A DNA stretch of 64,000 nucleotides, from assembly GCA_905479115.1 (NCBI GenBank), contig CAJQLF010000026.1, positions 36,583 through 100,582 of the forward strand, read 5' to 3'. Position numbers and translations under genes: made by a program. Within the stretch, counting starts at the first letter, position 1. Each line of letters begins with the position of its first letter. This document shows, piece after piece, positions 8,565 to 17,288 of this stretch. The notes beneath the pieces were generated by a model, which did not search any database, was not told where the DNA came from, and saw nothing but the letters and a program-made list of their open reading frames with translations. Source of the DNA: an uncultured Flavobacteriales bacterium. GTDB taxonomy: Bacteria > Bacteroidota > Bacteroidia > Flavobacteriales_D > Sanyastnellaceae.

Positions 8565-9599
8565 ATGACGTCCCTCGACCACCAGCTCCACCGCTTGTTT
8601 TTAGACCACGATTGCGTGGTGGTTCCTGGCTTAGGAGGGTTTGTGTGCAATCGTCAGCCTGCCCGGTACGATGAGACATTGCAGGAATTGATTCCGCCCT
8701 CACGGGGGATCTTGTTCAACGAACGGCTCACCCATCACGATGGTGTATTGGTTCAAACGCTTGCTCAATCCGAAGGGATTACCATGGACGCGGCATTGGG
8801 CAGATTGCAAAAAGAAACGGAACAAATCAAGGGGGCCATTGCTTCTGGCAAAACGGTGACCATTGCTCACGTGGGCCGTCTTTATCAGGGCTCGAACGGT
8901 CGCATTCAATTTTTGGCTGACGAAGAAATGGAGAAAATGCTCCGTTCTTTTGGCTTGCGACGTATCCCGCTTCGACCATTGGTCAGTGAAGCATCTACGC
9001 CCGAGCCTTTGGTCAGCTCCGATTCGGGTTCATCTCCACGACCGGGGCGCATTGTGCCGATGTCCTCTGAACCGTTGCCATTGGCCCGCATTGCGGCCGC
9101 AATAGCGGTTCCCATTTTGGGTGGAATGGGGATGTTTCTGATGGATGGATGGAACGGTCAGGACGCGTTGATGAGTCCGCTTCCGGTCACTCCTCGCACA
9201 GCCTTGTATGAACCTCGTTTTGAAGGGGAAGCCGTTCCGACGTGGTCCGACGTTGTTGAGATGAGCGCCGCAGAAACAGCGTGGACAGCGCGCACGGCGG
9301 TGGGAACTCCAGCAATTACATCAGAGCACGCTGCTGGTGCGCCGACGACACCGGCTGACGCTTCGCTATACATGCTTGTTGCTGGAGCGTTTTCTTTGGA
9401 AGACAACGCCAAGGCCTTGGCTGACCAACTCGTAAATCAAGGGTTTGACGCGGAGATATTTCTTCAAGATGGTGGATTGCACATTGTGACGTTCGCCACG
9501 CACATCGATGAGTTGAGCGCGCGAGCCCATCTGGAAGTTTTGCGTATGCAGTCCGTCTCCAGCAGTGCATGGCTGAAGCCGTGGAAGGTCATTCGTTGA
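8565..9599 (+). CDS. HU-CCDC81 and SPOR domain envelope protein
   Basis: The 344-residue protein has three parts. Residues 1 to about 125 form the Bacteroidota HU-like fold related to CCDC81 (HRLFLDHDCVVVPGLGGFVC and FNERLTHHDGVLVQ are the signature). A membrane segment follows at about 178-200 (IAAAIAVPILGGMGMFLM). The C-terminal 75 residues are a SPOR domain (YMLVAGAFSLEDNAKALADQL), which binds glycan strands stripped of stem peptides. The layout implies a cytoplasmic, possibly DNA-binding, N-terminus tethered to septal peptidoglycan. Start 8565 gives the usual MTSLDHQLHRLF. A HAD phosphatase gene follows immediately. Confidence 0.85.
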   Translation: MTSLDHQLHRLFLDHDCVVVPGLGGFVCNRQPARYDETLQELIPPSRGILFNERLTHHDGVLVQTLAQSEGITMDAALGRLQKETEQIKGAIASGKTVTIAHVGRLYQGSNGRIQFLADEEMEKMLRSFGLRRIPLRPLVSEASTPEPLVSSDSGSSPRPGRIVPMSSEPLPLARIAAAIAVPILGGMGMFLMDGWNGQDALMSPLPVTPRTALYEPRFEGEAVPTWSDVVEMSAAETAWTARTAVGTPAITSEHAAGAPTTPADASLYMLVAGAFSLEDNAKALADQLVNQGFDAEIFLQDGGLHIVTFATHIDELSARAHLEVLRMQSVSSSAWLKPWKVIR

Positions 9600-9611
9600 G
9601 TGCAACGTGCC

Positions 9612-10280
9612 ATGGCAGCGCTCCCAGAAGCATTGATTCTCGATTTTGGAGGAGTTTTGTACGACATTGAGTACGAAGCTCCAGTGCGCGCGTTCCAATC
9701 CTTGGGAGTCAAGGACTTTGCAGGTCTTTACAAACAAGCTGCTCAATCGCCTGAATTTGATGATTTGGAATGCGGTCGCATCTCGCCGGAGGCATTTTAT
9801 CAATTCTTGGAATCGCACTGTGCACCGGGCACGAAGCGCGCGCAGGTCATCGATGCTTGGAACTGCATTTTGGTTGGCATGGATCGCTCTCGAATTGAAT
9901 TGGTTCAAGCTCTGGGCAACCAAACACGGCTCTACATTTTTTCAAATACCAACGTCATTCATGCGCATGTATTCGAAGCGTGGATTGAGGCGAACTATGG
10001 GCTGAGTGCTTTTCGGTCAGCGTTCGAGGGCATTCATTATAGCCATGAACTCGGAGAGCGCAAGCCGCATCCAGCAGCGTTTACCTCGCTTTGTGAGCGA
10101 CACGGAGTCCAAGTAGAGCGCACGTTGTTCATTGATGATTCAGAACAGCATGTCCAAGGCGCTCGCAAGGCGGGACTGGAAGTGCATTGGCACCACCCAG
10201 TTGAAGATGACGTGGCTGTTTGGTTGGCGGAGCGGGGATTCGATCTGCCTGAAACCGCATTTCGATCCCGTCAGGCCTGA
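9612..10280 (+). CDS. HAD-superfamily phosphatase (subfamily IA)
   Basis: A 222-residue haloacid dehalogenase-type hydrolase. Motif I is LDFGGVLYD, whose first Asp is the nucleophile; the second catalytic Asp is Gly, as in the YihX-like branch that is nevertheless active. Motif II is IFSNTN, motif III ERKPHPAAF with the lysine, and motif IV LFIDDSEQHVQGARKAG with the acidic pair. It therefore probably dephosphorylates a small sugar or nucleotide phosphate; the substrate cannot be told. ATG 9612 is preferred over a GTG at 9600 that abuts the upstream stop. Its last ten bases overlap a gene on the other strand. Confidence 0.85.
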   Translation: MAALPEALILDFGGVLYDIEYEAPVRAFQSLGVKDFAGLYKQAAQSPEFDDLECGRISPEAFYQFLESHCAPGTKRAQVIDAWNCILVGMDRSRIELVQALGNQTRLYIFSNTNVIHAHVFEAWIEANYGLSAFRSAFEGIHYSHELGERKPHPAAFTSLCERHGVQVERTLFIDDSEQHVQGARKAGLEVHWHHPVEDDVAVWLAERGFDLPETAFRSRQA

Positions 10281-10711
10281 TCGCTTTCGCTTGACAACTC
10301 GCTGTGCACCTCTTTGAATCGCTCTTCTGAACAAGGCAGAGCACCTTGTTCCAGCAATAAAAAAATCTCTTGGCCCCGGGCTTCTTGCTCAAACGACTTC
10401 CCGCCCTGCGACCATTCGACTAATTGACCATCTTTCTTGCATCGAATCACGTGAGCCGAAGTTTCACCAAAGTGAAAAAGCCACAGGTTCTGATCATCGG
10501 GCCGGTGCTCCAAGCATTTAATCGCTCCGGTTGCACCGTCCCAGAACTTCTCACTGAATTCATCAATGCATGCCTGAACATCCGGCGAATTTTGGGCGAG
10601 CTTCCGCTCCCAATCGTCAGCCGCGATGCCTTCAGAGGCTAGAAATTGAACAAACTCTAAGCGGACACCCTCCAGCTCGGCAACAGTCAGTTGGCGGTAC
10701 CTTTTTGTCAT
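10271..10711 (-). CDS. DUF6495 family protein
   Basis: A 146-residue soluble protein resembling the Bacteroidota-restricted DUF6495 family: the N-terminal RQLTVAELEGVRLEFVQFLASEGI stretch, a central aromatic segment (KFWDGATGAIKCLEHR) and NLWLFHFGE are characteristic. Function is unknown. Its ATG overlaps the stop of the upstream oligopeptidase gene by four bases (ATGA), so the two are probably translated together. The 3' end overlaps the convergent HAD gene by ten bases. Confidence 0.75.
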   Translation of the reverse strand: MTKRYRQLTVAELEGVRLEFVQFLASEGIAADDWERKLAQNSPDVQACIDEFSEKFWDGATGAIKCLEHRPDDQNLWLFHFGETSAHVIRCKKDGQLVEWSQGGKSFEQEARGQEIFLLLEQGALPCSEERFKEVHSELSSESDQA

Positions 10712-12906
10712 TCACGAATGCCTTCGAGCATCATAAAGAAGGCATATTCCATGGCGGTTTCACGCAGTCGTTTGAATCGACCTGACGCGCCACCGTGTCC
10801 GGTTTCCATGTTGCAATCCATGATGAGCAAGTTGTCGTCCGTTTTTGTGTCACGCAATTTGGCCACCCACTTGGCAGGCTCCCAATATTGAACTTGACTA
10901 TCCCAATACCCCGTGGTAACGAGCATGTGCGGGTAGTCTTGCGCAGCGACGTTGTCATATGGGCTGTAGGACATCATATAGTCAAAGGAATCTTTGTTTT
11001 TGGGATTGCCCCATTCATCAAACTCTCCCGTGGTGAGGGGGATGCTCTCATCCAACATGGTGTTGATGACGTCCACGAAAGGAACAGCCGCGATGATGCC
11101 GTTGAATAAAGAAGGAGCGAGGTTGATGACGGCACCCATTAACAATCCACCGGCAGAACCGCCCATGGCGTAGAGGTGGTCCGGAGAGGTGAAGCCCAAG
11201 TCACACATAGCCTGTCCGCAATCCACAAAATCGGTAAACGTGTTCATCTTGTTGAACATCTTCCCGTCTTCATACCATTCACGGCCCAAATCTTGGCCTC
11301 CTCGGATGTGGGCAATAGCGTACACAAACCCTCGGTCCAGCAAGCTCAAACGCGTGCTGGAGAAACCAGCATCCATGCTGTAGCCATAGCTTCCGTACGC
11401 ATAGAGCAGGAAGGGGTTTTGGCCGTTCTTCTCCATGCCCTTTCGGTAGACAATGGATACGGGAACCTTGGTTCCGTCCCTTGCCTCGATCATCACGCGT
11501 TCGCTTTGGTAATTATTCGAATCAAATTGACCACCGAGCACCTCCTGCTGCTTGAGCGTTTCAGTCTCTTTGGTGTCCATGTTGGTCTCGAAAACGGAGC
11601 TTGGGGTCGTCATGGAATTGTATCCGTAACGGAGCCTTTTTGTGTCAAAGTCGGGGTTGGCACCAACGTAGGCAGAATATGCAGGATCGGGGAAATCAAT
11701 GTAGTAATCCGCCGCGTCATCCCATCGCTTGATGCGAATCTGATTCAATCCGTCGGTTCGCTCGGAGACCACCAAATAATCCTGGAAGATATCCACGCCT
11801 TCGAGCAACGTTGCATCGCGATGTGGCAAGACGTCCTCCCAATTGTCGTAGCCGGTTGCATTGATGGGCGTGCGGACGAGCTTGAAATTCTTGGCGTTGC
11901 GGTTGGTGGTGATGTAAAAATGATCTCCATAATGGCTGCAGCTGTATTCCAAATCCCGTTCTCGGGACTGGATGATTTGCCAGTCGCCCTCTGGGTTGTT
12001 CGCGTCCAAGTACCGCCACTCCGAGCTTACAGTCGAATAGCTTCCAATCATCAAGAACGCCTCGCTTTTGGTCTTTCCGATACCGCAGCTAAAGGTTTCG
12101 TCTTTTTCTTCGAAGACCACTACATCTTGGTCTGCATCCGTTCCTAGCACGTGTTTGTAAATGCGGTAAGAACGCAACGTGACCGGATCTTTTTTGGAAT
12201 AAAAGACCGTGCGGTTGTCGTTGGCCCAAGTCGCCCCTCCTGTAGTTTCGGGGATGCGGTCAGCAAGGATTTCGCCGGTCGTTAAATCTTTGAATTGCAG
12301 GGTATATTCCCGGCGACTGACGGTATCCACGCTGAATGCCAATAAGTTGTTGTCGCTGCTCACGGAACGGCCACCAACGGAGTAATAGCTGAATCCTTCT
12401 GCCATTTCATTGACGTTAAGCATCACTTGCTCCTCGGCATCCATGCTGCCTTCCTTGCGGCAGTGAATGGGGTATTCTTGCCCTTCTTCGTAGCGGGTGT
12501 AGTACCAGAAACCATTGTCCAATAACGGAACGCTTTGGTCATCTTGCTTAATGCGCCCTTTGATTTCCTCAAAAAGAGATTCTTGAAACGCTTCGGTGCT
12601 TTTCAGCACTTCTGATTTATAATCGTTTTCAGCATTCAGGTAGTCCACGACAGAAGCCGTTTGCTCATCGGGCTCTTTGGCTTCTTTCTGCTCGTCGCTG
12701 AGGCGCATCCAGAAATAATCATCTTTCAACTCCAGCTCATGGATTTTGGTGATGTGTTCCTTTTTTTCTGCAACGGGGGGCGCAGAAAACTGGGATTCAT
12801 TGAATTCAGGTTGTTCGGAAGAGGTCATATTGGATTCTGGACTTGTGCAGGAAAACAGGCCAATTGCAAGGGAGCAAGCGATGGCAACAGGGATTTTGTA
12901 CATCAT
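10708..12906 (-). CDS. ptrB: S9 family oligopeptidase B-like lipoprotein
   Basis: A 732-residue prolyl-oligopeptidase-family serine peptidase. The N-terminus is a lipoprotein signal (SLAIGLFSC, lipobox Cys near residue 20), so it is anchored in the envelope, not cytosolic as in enterobacteria. Residues about 80-430 are the seven-blade propeller that gates substrate size; the alpha/beta-hydrolase domain follows with catalytic Ser584 (GGSAGG), Asp669 (TTGYWDSQV) and His704 (METGHGGASG). Oligopeptidase B cleaves short peptides after Arg or Lys. The gene is coupled to the DUF6495 gene by a four-base overlap. Subfamily assignment (oligopeptidase B versus prolyl oligopeptidase) rests on overall resemblance. 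Confidence 0.9.
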   Translation of the reverse strand: MMYKIPVAIACSLAIGLFSCTSPESNMTSSEQPEFNESQFSAPPVAEKKEHITKIHELELKDDYFWMRLSDEQKEAKEPDEQTASVVDYLNAENDYKSEVLKSTEAFQESLFEEIKGRIKQDDQSVPLLDNGFWYYTRYEEGQEYPIHCRKEGSMDAEEQVMLNVNEMAEGFSYYSVGGRSVSSDNNLLAFSVDTVSRREYTLQFKDLTTGEILADRIPETTGGATWANDNRTVFYSKKDPVTLRSYRIYKHVLGTDADQDVVVFEEKDETFSCGIGKTKSEAFLMIGSYSTVSSEWRYLDANNPEGDWQIIQSRERDLEYSCSHYGDHFYITTNRNAKNFKLVRTPINATGYDNWEDVLPHRDATLLEGVDIFQDYLVVSERTDGLNQIRIKRWDDAADYYIDFPDPAYSAYVGANPDFDTKRLRYGYNSMTTPSSVFETNMDTKETETLKQQEVLGGQFDSNNYQSERVMIEARDGTKVPVSIVYRKGMEKNGQNPFLLYAYGSYGYSMDAGFSSTRLSLLDRGFVYAIAHIRGGQDLGREWYEDGKMFNKMNTFTDFVDCGQAMCDLGFTSPDHLYAMGGSAGGLLMGAVINLAPSLFNGIIAAVPFVDVINTMLDESIPLTTGEFDEWGNPKNKDSFDYMMSYSPYDNVAAQDYPHMLVTTGYWDSQVQYWEPAKWVAKLRDTKTDDNLLIMDCNMETGHGGASGRFKRLRETAMEYAFFMMLEGIRE

Positions 12907-12925
12907 GACAATGGGTTTCAGTGTG

Positions 12926-12953
12926 CGAAGTTAGTGGAGTTCACCTCTTTCAA
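12926..12953 (-). promoter_or_regulatory. Candidate promoter of the oligopeptidase gene
   Basis: On the minus strand TTG (12953-12951), a 17-base spacer and TAACTTCG (12933-12926) approximate the Bacteroidota consensus with one mismatch. It overlaps the end of kdsB and lies 19 bases before the oligopeptidase start. Confidence 0.35.
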
Positions 12954-13686
12954 TGCGCTTTTCAATCTGAATCAAATCTTCGGGGGTATCAATGGAATAA
13001 GAAGCATGTGAAGTTCGACCGACGGAGATCCTCCAACCGTGCTCCAACCAGCGCAATTGCTCCAAGCGCTCCCGCTTCTCTAATTCGGTGGCGTGCAATA
13101 GGGTAATCGCCTCCATGGCCCCTCGGGTGAATGCGTACAGCCCAACGTGCTCCAGCCAAGGTCCTTCGGATGAAGGGATGGGTGCACGACTGAAATACAG
13201 CGCAAGGCCATTGAGGTCGCACGTGACTTTAACCCGATTAGGGTTAGAGCGCTCTGCATCGCCTGCAGGTTTGGGACGAGCGAGCGTGGCGATGGATACG
13301 CCCGGTTTGCGAATGAGCTGGGCGAGTTTTTGGAGTTGTTCCGGATGCACAAAAGGCTCATCTCCTTGAATGTTGACGATGTAACCCGCTTCGCTGCCTG
13401 CATCGGCTTCCCATTGCATGAGTGCATCGTAGCTCCTCAATGTTCCGTTGGGAATATCGGGGTGCGTCATGCGAACATCTGCTCCGGCTGCGGCTGCGGC
13501 GTCGCGAATCCGTTCGTCATCCGTTGCGACGAGGACACGGTCAAACACGTCCGCATTGAGGGCTCGCTTTACGACGCGTGCAATCATCGGCTGACCTCCG
13601 ATGGAGGCCAAGGGCTTTCCGGGAAATCGCGTGGAGCCCAAGCGGGCGGGAATGACGCCAATCAAGGCGGTAGAAGATGAGGCCAT
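12931..13686 (-). CDS. kdsB: 3-deoxy-manno-octulosonate cytidylyltransferase
   Basis: Activates KDO with CTP to CMP-KDO for lipopolysaccharide inner-core assembly, so the organism makes KDO-containing LPS. The 251-residue protein has the expected length and motifs: VIPARLGSTRFPGKPLA near the N-terminus (nucleotide binding), VATDDERI, and NIQGDEPFVHP (metal and substrate). The start at 13686 shares its A with the TGA stop of the upstream TonB receptor gene (TGATG), a coupling arrangement. The oligopeptidase gene follows 24 bases later with its own candidate promoter. Confidence 0.96.
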   Translation of the reverse strand: MASSSTALIGVIPARLGSTRFPGKPLASIGGQPMIARVVKRALNADVFDRVLVATDDERIRDAAAAAGADVRMTHPDIPNGTLRSYDALMQWEADAGSEAGYIVNIQGDEPFVHPEQLQKLAQLIRKPGVSIATLARPKPAGDAERSNPNRVKVTCDLNGLALYFSRAPIPSSEGPWLEHVGLYAFTRGAMEAITLLHATELEKRERLEQLRWLEHGWRISVGRTSHASYSIDTPEDLIQIEKRIERGELH

Positions 13687-16127
13687 CAGTTAATCTGATA
13701 AGTATACATCAGCGAAGTTAAGCGCGGAGCCTCCATGGCCATGGGACGCACAGCGTACTCTGCGTTGGTCAGGTTGCTCATCACCAATGTCAGCTTATGG
13801 CCTGAAGGCCATTCGCGTCCAATTCGTGCATCGAATACCCAAGGAAGTCGGGGGTTTTCGTCTAACCATTGTTGGACTCCCCATTGCACAAAGCCCTGTT
13901 CTTCAAATTCTATGAAAGCTGCGTCAAAGTTCTGAAGTGCCGTTTGATACCGGGCGCTAAAACCGCCGAACCATTTTTGTCCCGAAAGTTGCACATCGAA
14001 TCGGAAGACATGCGGAGAGCGGTATTTCAGAACCATGCCGGTTGTGTCGTAGCTGGTACTCAGATAAGTCGTCTCAAGTCCGCGTGGGCTGTAATTATAA
14101 TTCGGTGTGGTACTGACGGGGTTGGTGTAGGTGTAGCCTGTGATGACATCTGCCTGAAACGAGCGAGTTGTCCAGCGCCCGGTCAAGGAAATTTCTCCTC
14201 CCGTAACCCGACTGCCTCCGGTGTTCACACTCATAAATCCCAAGCCAAATACATTTTCAATGGTTGGCGCTTCACCTTCATCGGGTCCCCATTGGCCAAA
14301 AGTGAATTCGATGAAGTCTTCATAGTCTTGCCGGAACAAGGCTAAGTCGAGGAATCCTGCAAAATCGCCCACTCGGGTGTCTTTAAAAGCAAATCCTTGC
14401 TTCACCGCAATCTCAGTCGACCACGAAAACTCTGGTCGAAGGTCTTCATTGGAATAAATTTGGAGAGCTCCCAAGCCGGTGCGGATGTAGCGCTCGGCAA
14501 TGGTCGGGAACCGGAATCCCTGGCCGAAGCTGCTCCGCAGGTACGTGGCCTCCGCGAGCTTAAAGTTCCCCCCTAATCGAAAAACGGGTTTGCCTGCACC
14601 AGTCCCATTGACCGAAAAATACTCATATCGCGCTCCTCCAGCCAACTTCAACCGTTCTCCAATGGATTGGTCAATTTGGACATAGGCCGCGCGATTTTGA
14701 GCCGCATTGTTGCCGTCTGAAGAGCCCCCCGAATACAATTCAGCTCGGCTGACGGCAAACATATTCACGGCACCCGCCGTCAGCATCAGACCACCAATGC
14801 CCCAGCGCTCACCGTCCAGGTGCATCTTGTATTCGCTGTATCCAACGTGCGATCCATTGGACTGCTCATTGTCGTTGTCATTGTTGAGGTACTGCCAGCG
14901 GTTACGTAAACTATGGCGTATCCCGCTCGGGCTGAGGTACTCCACATAAGGATCAACGGTTCCAATCAGTTGATTCGTGCGGGTAGCGGCGCCGTCAAAT
15001 GCTCCGTAAATCGAGTCAGGGGCATTCTGCCAAATCAGGGTGTTCAAGGATTCCCCTAATTGCCAATTCGTATTGAGTCCATACGTTAGGCCGGCTACTT
15101 TGGTCTCCCGTTTGCGGAGGTTGGCATTGAGCCGAGCCCGGTATTCTGCTCCAAAGCGATCGACCAACCATGGTTGATACCGCTGGGTTGCGGCATCGTT
15201 CGCAGCGACATCCTCTGGAGCGAGGTACCCATCATCCCCCAAAAAATTTCCACCCAAAACCAAATCCCACCGGCCAATTTGTTGGCTGTGCAAGAACCGC
15301 ACATTGGACTGCTGTGCCATTCCATTCCAGTATTTCGCTTGTCCACTCCGCGGCGCAGAAAAAACCCCGTGCTGGACATTCACACGGGTCAGCGGCCGTG
15401 CATCCGGAAAGCGCGTGCGGACGTTGATAACACCGCTCAAGGCTGCGCTTCCATACAAAACGCTTGAGGCGCCTTTGATGATTTCAATTTGCTCCAAATT
15501 CTCGAGCGGCAAAAACCCCCAAGTGGGCCGACCCGCATCGCCGCTGAGCACAGGCAGATCGTCGATCATGATCATGACACGGGATCCTGCACCATAACTA
15601 AAACCGCTGCCGCTTCTAATTTGGGGTTCTCCGTTGACGAAGGTGACTCCAGGGCTCATTTCCAGTGCGGTTTCCAAGGTGGTGGTGCCTCTGCTCTCAA
15701 CAATCCGTGGAGGCAGAATATCCACGGAGACCGTTACTTCGTTGGCGGATTGTTCAAATCGGCCTGCACTTACGACCACCAAGTCCAACATCTCTGATGT
15801 GGATTTTAATGTCCAGTCCACTTGGTACGATTGACCTGAAACCAAGGATTCAAATGTCCTCTCGGTTGTTTCCATGCCGATGTAACTGCACGCCACGGCA
15901 GTTGATTTTCCTGCCCATGCACTGAGGTTGAGGGTGTACGTTCCGTCGGGCAGGCTTACTGCACCTTCTACTTGACCACCCGCAGCTCTTGCTGTGATGA
16001 ATGCGCCGGGTAAGGCCAATCCGTCGGAGTCCTTGACGATACCAGAAAGGGTTTGCGCGCAGGAGTGCGTGCAAAAGAGACCGGTGCAAAGCGCGAAAGC
16101 GAAGAGGAATTTGAGACAGGAGTGCAT
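13686..16127 (-). CDS. TonB-dependent outer-membrane receptor
   Basis: An 813-residue receptor. After a signal peptide (about 1-24) comes a carboxypeptidase-regulatory-like domain (about 27-105, LSGIVKDSDGLALPGAFITARAA), then the plug (LDLVVVSAGRFEQSANEVTVSV; IEIIKGASSVLYGSAALSGVINVRT) and a beta-barrel ending in TYQIN-type aromatic residues. It imports a ligand across the outer membrane using TonB energy. The plug resembles iron-siderophore or cobalamin receptors (FepA/BtuB-like), but the ligand is not evident and no SusD partner is adjacent. The start at 16127 was chosen for the signal peptide. It is coupled to kdsB (TGATG) and divergent from dprA. Confidence 0.92.
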   Translation of the reverse strand: MHSCLKFLFAFALCTGLFCTHSCAQTLSGIVKDSDGLALPGAFITARAAGGQVEGAVSLPDGTYTLNLSAWAGKSTAVACSYIGMETTERTFESLVSGQSYQVDWTLKSTSEMLDLVVVSAGRFEQSANEVTVSVDILPPRIVESRGTTTLETALEMSPGVTFVNGEPQIRSGSGFSYGAGSRVMIMIDDLPVLSGDAGRPTWGFLPLENLEQIEIIKGASSVLYGSAALSGVINVRTRFPDARPLTRVNVQHGVFSAPRSGQAKYWNGMAQQSNVRFLHSQQIGRWDLVLGGNFLGDDGYLAPEDVAANDAATQRYQPWLVDRFGAEYRARLNANLRKRETKVAGLTYGLNTNWQLGESLNTLIWQNAPDSIYGAFDGAATRTNQLIGTVDPYVEYLSPSGIRHSLRNRWQYLNNDNDNEQSNGSHVGYSEYKMHLDGERWGIGGLMLTAGAVNMFAVSRAELYSGGSSDGNNAAQNRAAYVQIDQSIGERLKLAGGARYEYFSVNGTGAGKPVFRLGGNFKLAEATYLRSSFGQGFRFPTIAERYIRTGLGALQIYSNEDLRPEFSWSTEIAVKQGFAFKDTRVGDFAGFLDLALFRQDYEDFIEFTFGQWGPDEGEAPTIENVFGLGFMSVNTGGSRVTGGEISLTGRWTTRSFQADVITGYTYTNPVSTTPNYNYSPRGLETTYLSTSYDTTGMVLKYRSPHVFRFDVQLSGQKWFGGFSARYQTALQNFDAAFIEFEEQGFVQWGVQQWLDENPRLPWVFDARIGREWPSGHKLTLVMSNLTNAEYAVRPMAMEAPRLTSLMYTYQIN

Positions 16128-16128
16128 A

Positions 16129-16141
16129 TTGCAAGATGCAA
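16129..16141. repeat. Short inverted repeat in the receptor/dprA divergent region
   Basis: TTGCA-AGA-TGCAA is a perfect 13-base inverted repeat one base before the receptor start codon; an ACAATTGT palindrome follows directly. It could be an operator for the receptor gene, but its position over the likely translation start and short length make chance possible. It differs from the repeat shared by the dinB and repressor genes. Confidence 0.25.
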
Positions 16142-16181
16142 CAATTGTTCGAATATCAACCCGCCTCACACACGGGTAAAG

Positions 16182-17288
16182 ATGAACGCGTTTGCATGGA
16201 GGCTTTCGTCACCTTGCTGCGTGGAACGGGAAAGAGACTGGTGGAGGTTATTGGGTATGCCTGGCTTGGGTCCGGTGAATTTGCGGCGTTGGGTAGAACA
16301 GGCGGGCTCATTGGATGCAGCGCTTGCGCTTGCACGTGGACGATTTGGTCGGGTTGAAACGATCATAAAAGAACGTGATGCTTCATTCTTGGAGACCTTG
16401 ATGTTACCGGGCGCTTGGGCCTTGTCCTGGGAAGGAATAAATTACCCCGTGGGTTGGAGAGAAATGAAAGATGCCCCTCCGGTGGTGTTTGGCAGGGGTG
16501 CACTTTTTTCAAAAAAGGCAAGAAAGTGCATTGGGATTGTTGGGACCCGAAATTGTTCCTCGCTGGCGGTGGAATTAGCCTTTGAACTGGGAAAAGAATT
16601 TGCCCGACGCGAGTGGGTTGTAGTCAGCGGACTGGCGAGAGGAGTGGATGCTGCTGCGCATCGAGGAGCATGCTATGCAGGATTTCGCACGGTGGGTGTG
16701 CTGGGAGGTCCTCTGCACCCGATATATCCCCGTTCCAGCATTCAGATTGCAGAGCGCATGCTTCAGTGCGGCGGTGCTGTGATCACCGAACGCGCTGTGC
16801 AGGATCCCATAGCGTCCTGGCATTTTGCTTCGAGAAATCGACTGGTGGTAGGGCTCTCTGAAGCACTGGTATTGATTCAAAGTCCCGCCAAAGGAGGAGC
16901 GTTGATTTCGGCGGAACTGGCCATAGACTCTGGAGTTGATTGCTGGGTGTACCGCCCGGCGGCTTCCCGATCGAGCAGTCGATGGGCCGGGAATGTTAAA
17001 TTATTGGAGCAGTTTCCCGAAATGGGGTGGTCAAATCCTGAGGAATTAATTGAACGATTAGCGGCGAGAACTTACCCAGCCAATGCATGCCGATCCGAGG
17101 CAGAAATCCCGGCGGTTTTCCTTCCGGTTTGGAGGCATTTGATGGTACAACAGGGCGGACGTTTGGCGGACGTAGCGCGCGCATTGAAGCGCCCCGAGGC
17201 GTTTGTGAGAGACCAACTTTATGCGATGGAAATGCAAGGTTATGTGCAGCGTATTCCAGGTGAATGGTACGTGCCGATGGGTGTTTAG
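16182..17288 (+). CDS. dprA: DNA-processing protein DprA
   Basis: Loads RecA onto single strands during natural transformation. The 368-residue protein has an N-terminal helical segment, the Rossmann-like DprA core with GIVGTRNCSS (118-127), VVSGLARGVDAAAHRGA (147-163), a GVLGGPLHPIYP turn (172-183) and SRNRLVVGLSEALV (217-230), and a C-terminal winged-helix domain from about 300. The canonical basic residue after GTR is Asn here, a small departure. The start at 16182 replaces a longer frame that runs antisense through the receptor signal peptide. It is convergent with the antiporter gene, overlapping it by four bases. Confidence 0.92.
   Translation: MNAFAWRLSSPCCVERERDWWRLLGMPGLGPVNLRRWVEQAGSLDAALALARGRFGRVETIIKERDASFLETLMLPGAWALSWEGINYPVGWREMKDAPPVVFGRGALFSKKARKCIGIVGTRNCSSLAVELAFELGKEFARREWVVVSGLARGVDAAAHRGACYAGFRTVGVLGGPLHPIYPRSSIQIAERMLQCGGAVITERAVQDPIASWHFASRNRLVVGLSEALVLIQSPAKGGALISAELAIDSGVDCWVYRPAASRSSSRWAGNVKLLEQFPEMGWSNPEELIERLAARTYPANACRSEAEIPAVFLPVWRHLMVQQGGRLADVARALKRPEAFVRDQLYAMEMQGYVQRIPGEWYVPMGV

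Noticed and set aside
9612..10280. HAD protein judged inactive because the second motif I Asp is Gly
   Set aside because: The DxGG/DxGN form occurs in active members such as YihX, and motifs II-IV are intact.
16129..16141. TTGCA-AGA-TGCAA as a further copy of the SOS-like operator near dprA
   Set aside because: Arms and spacing differ from TTGCT-N9-AGCAA and the site lies beside the receptor start, not in a promoter of dprA.
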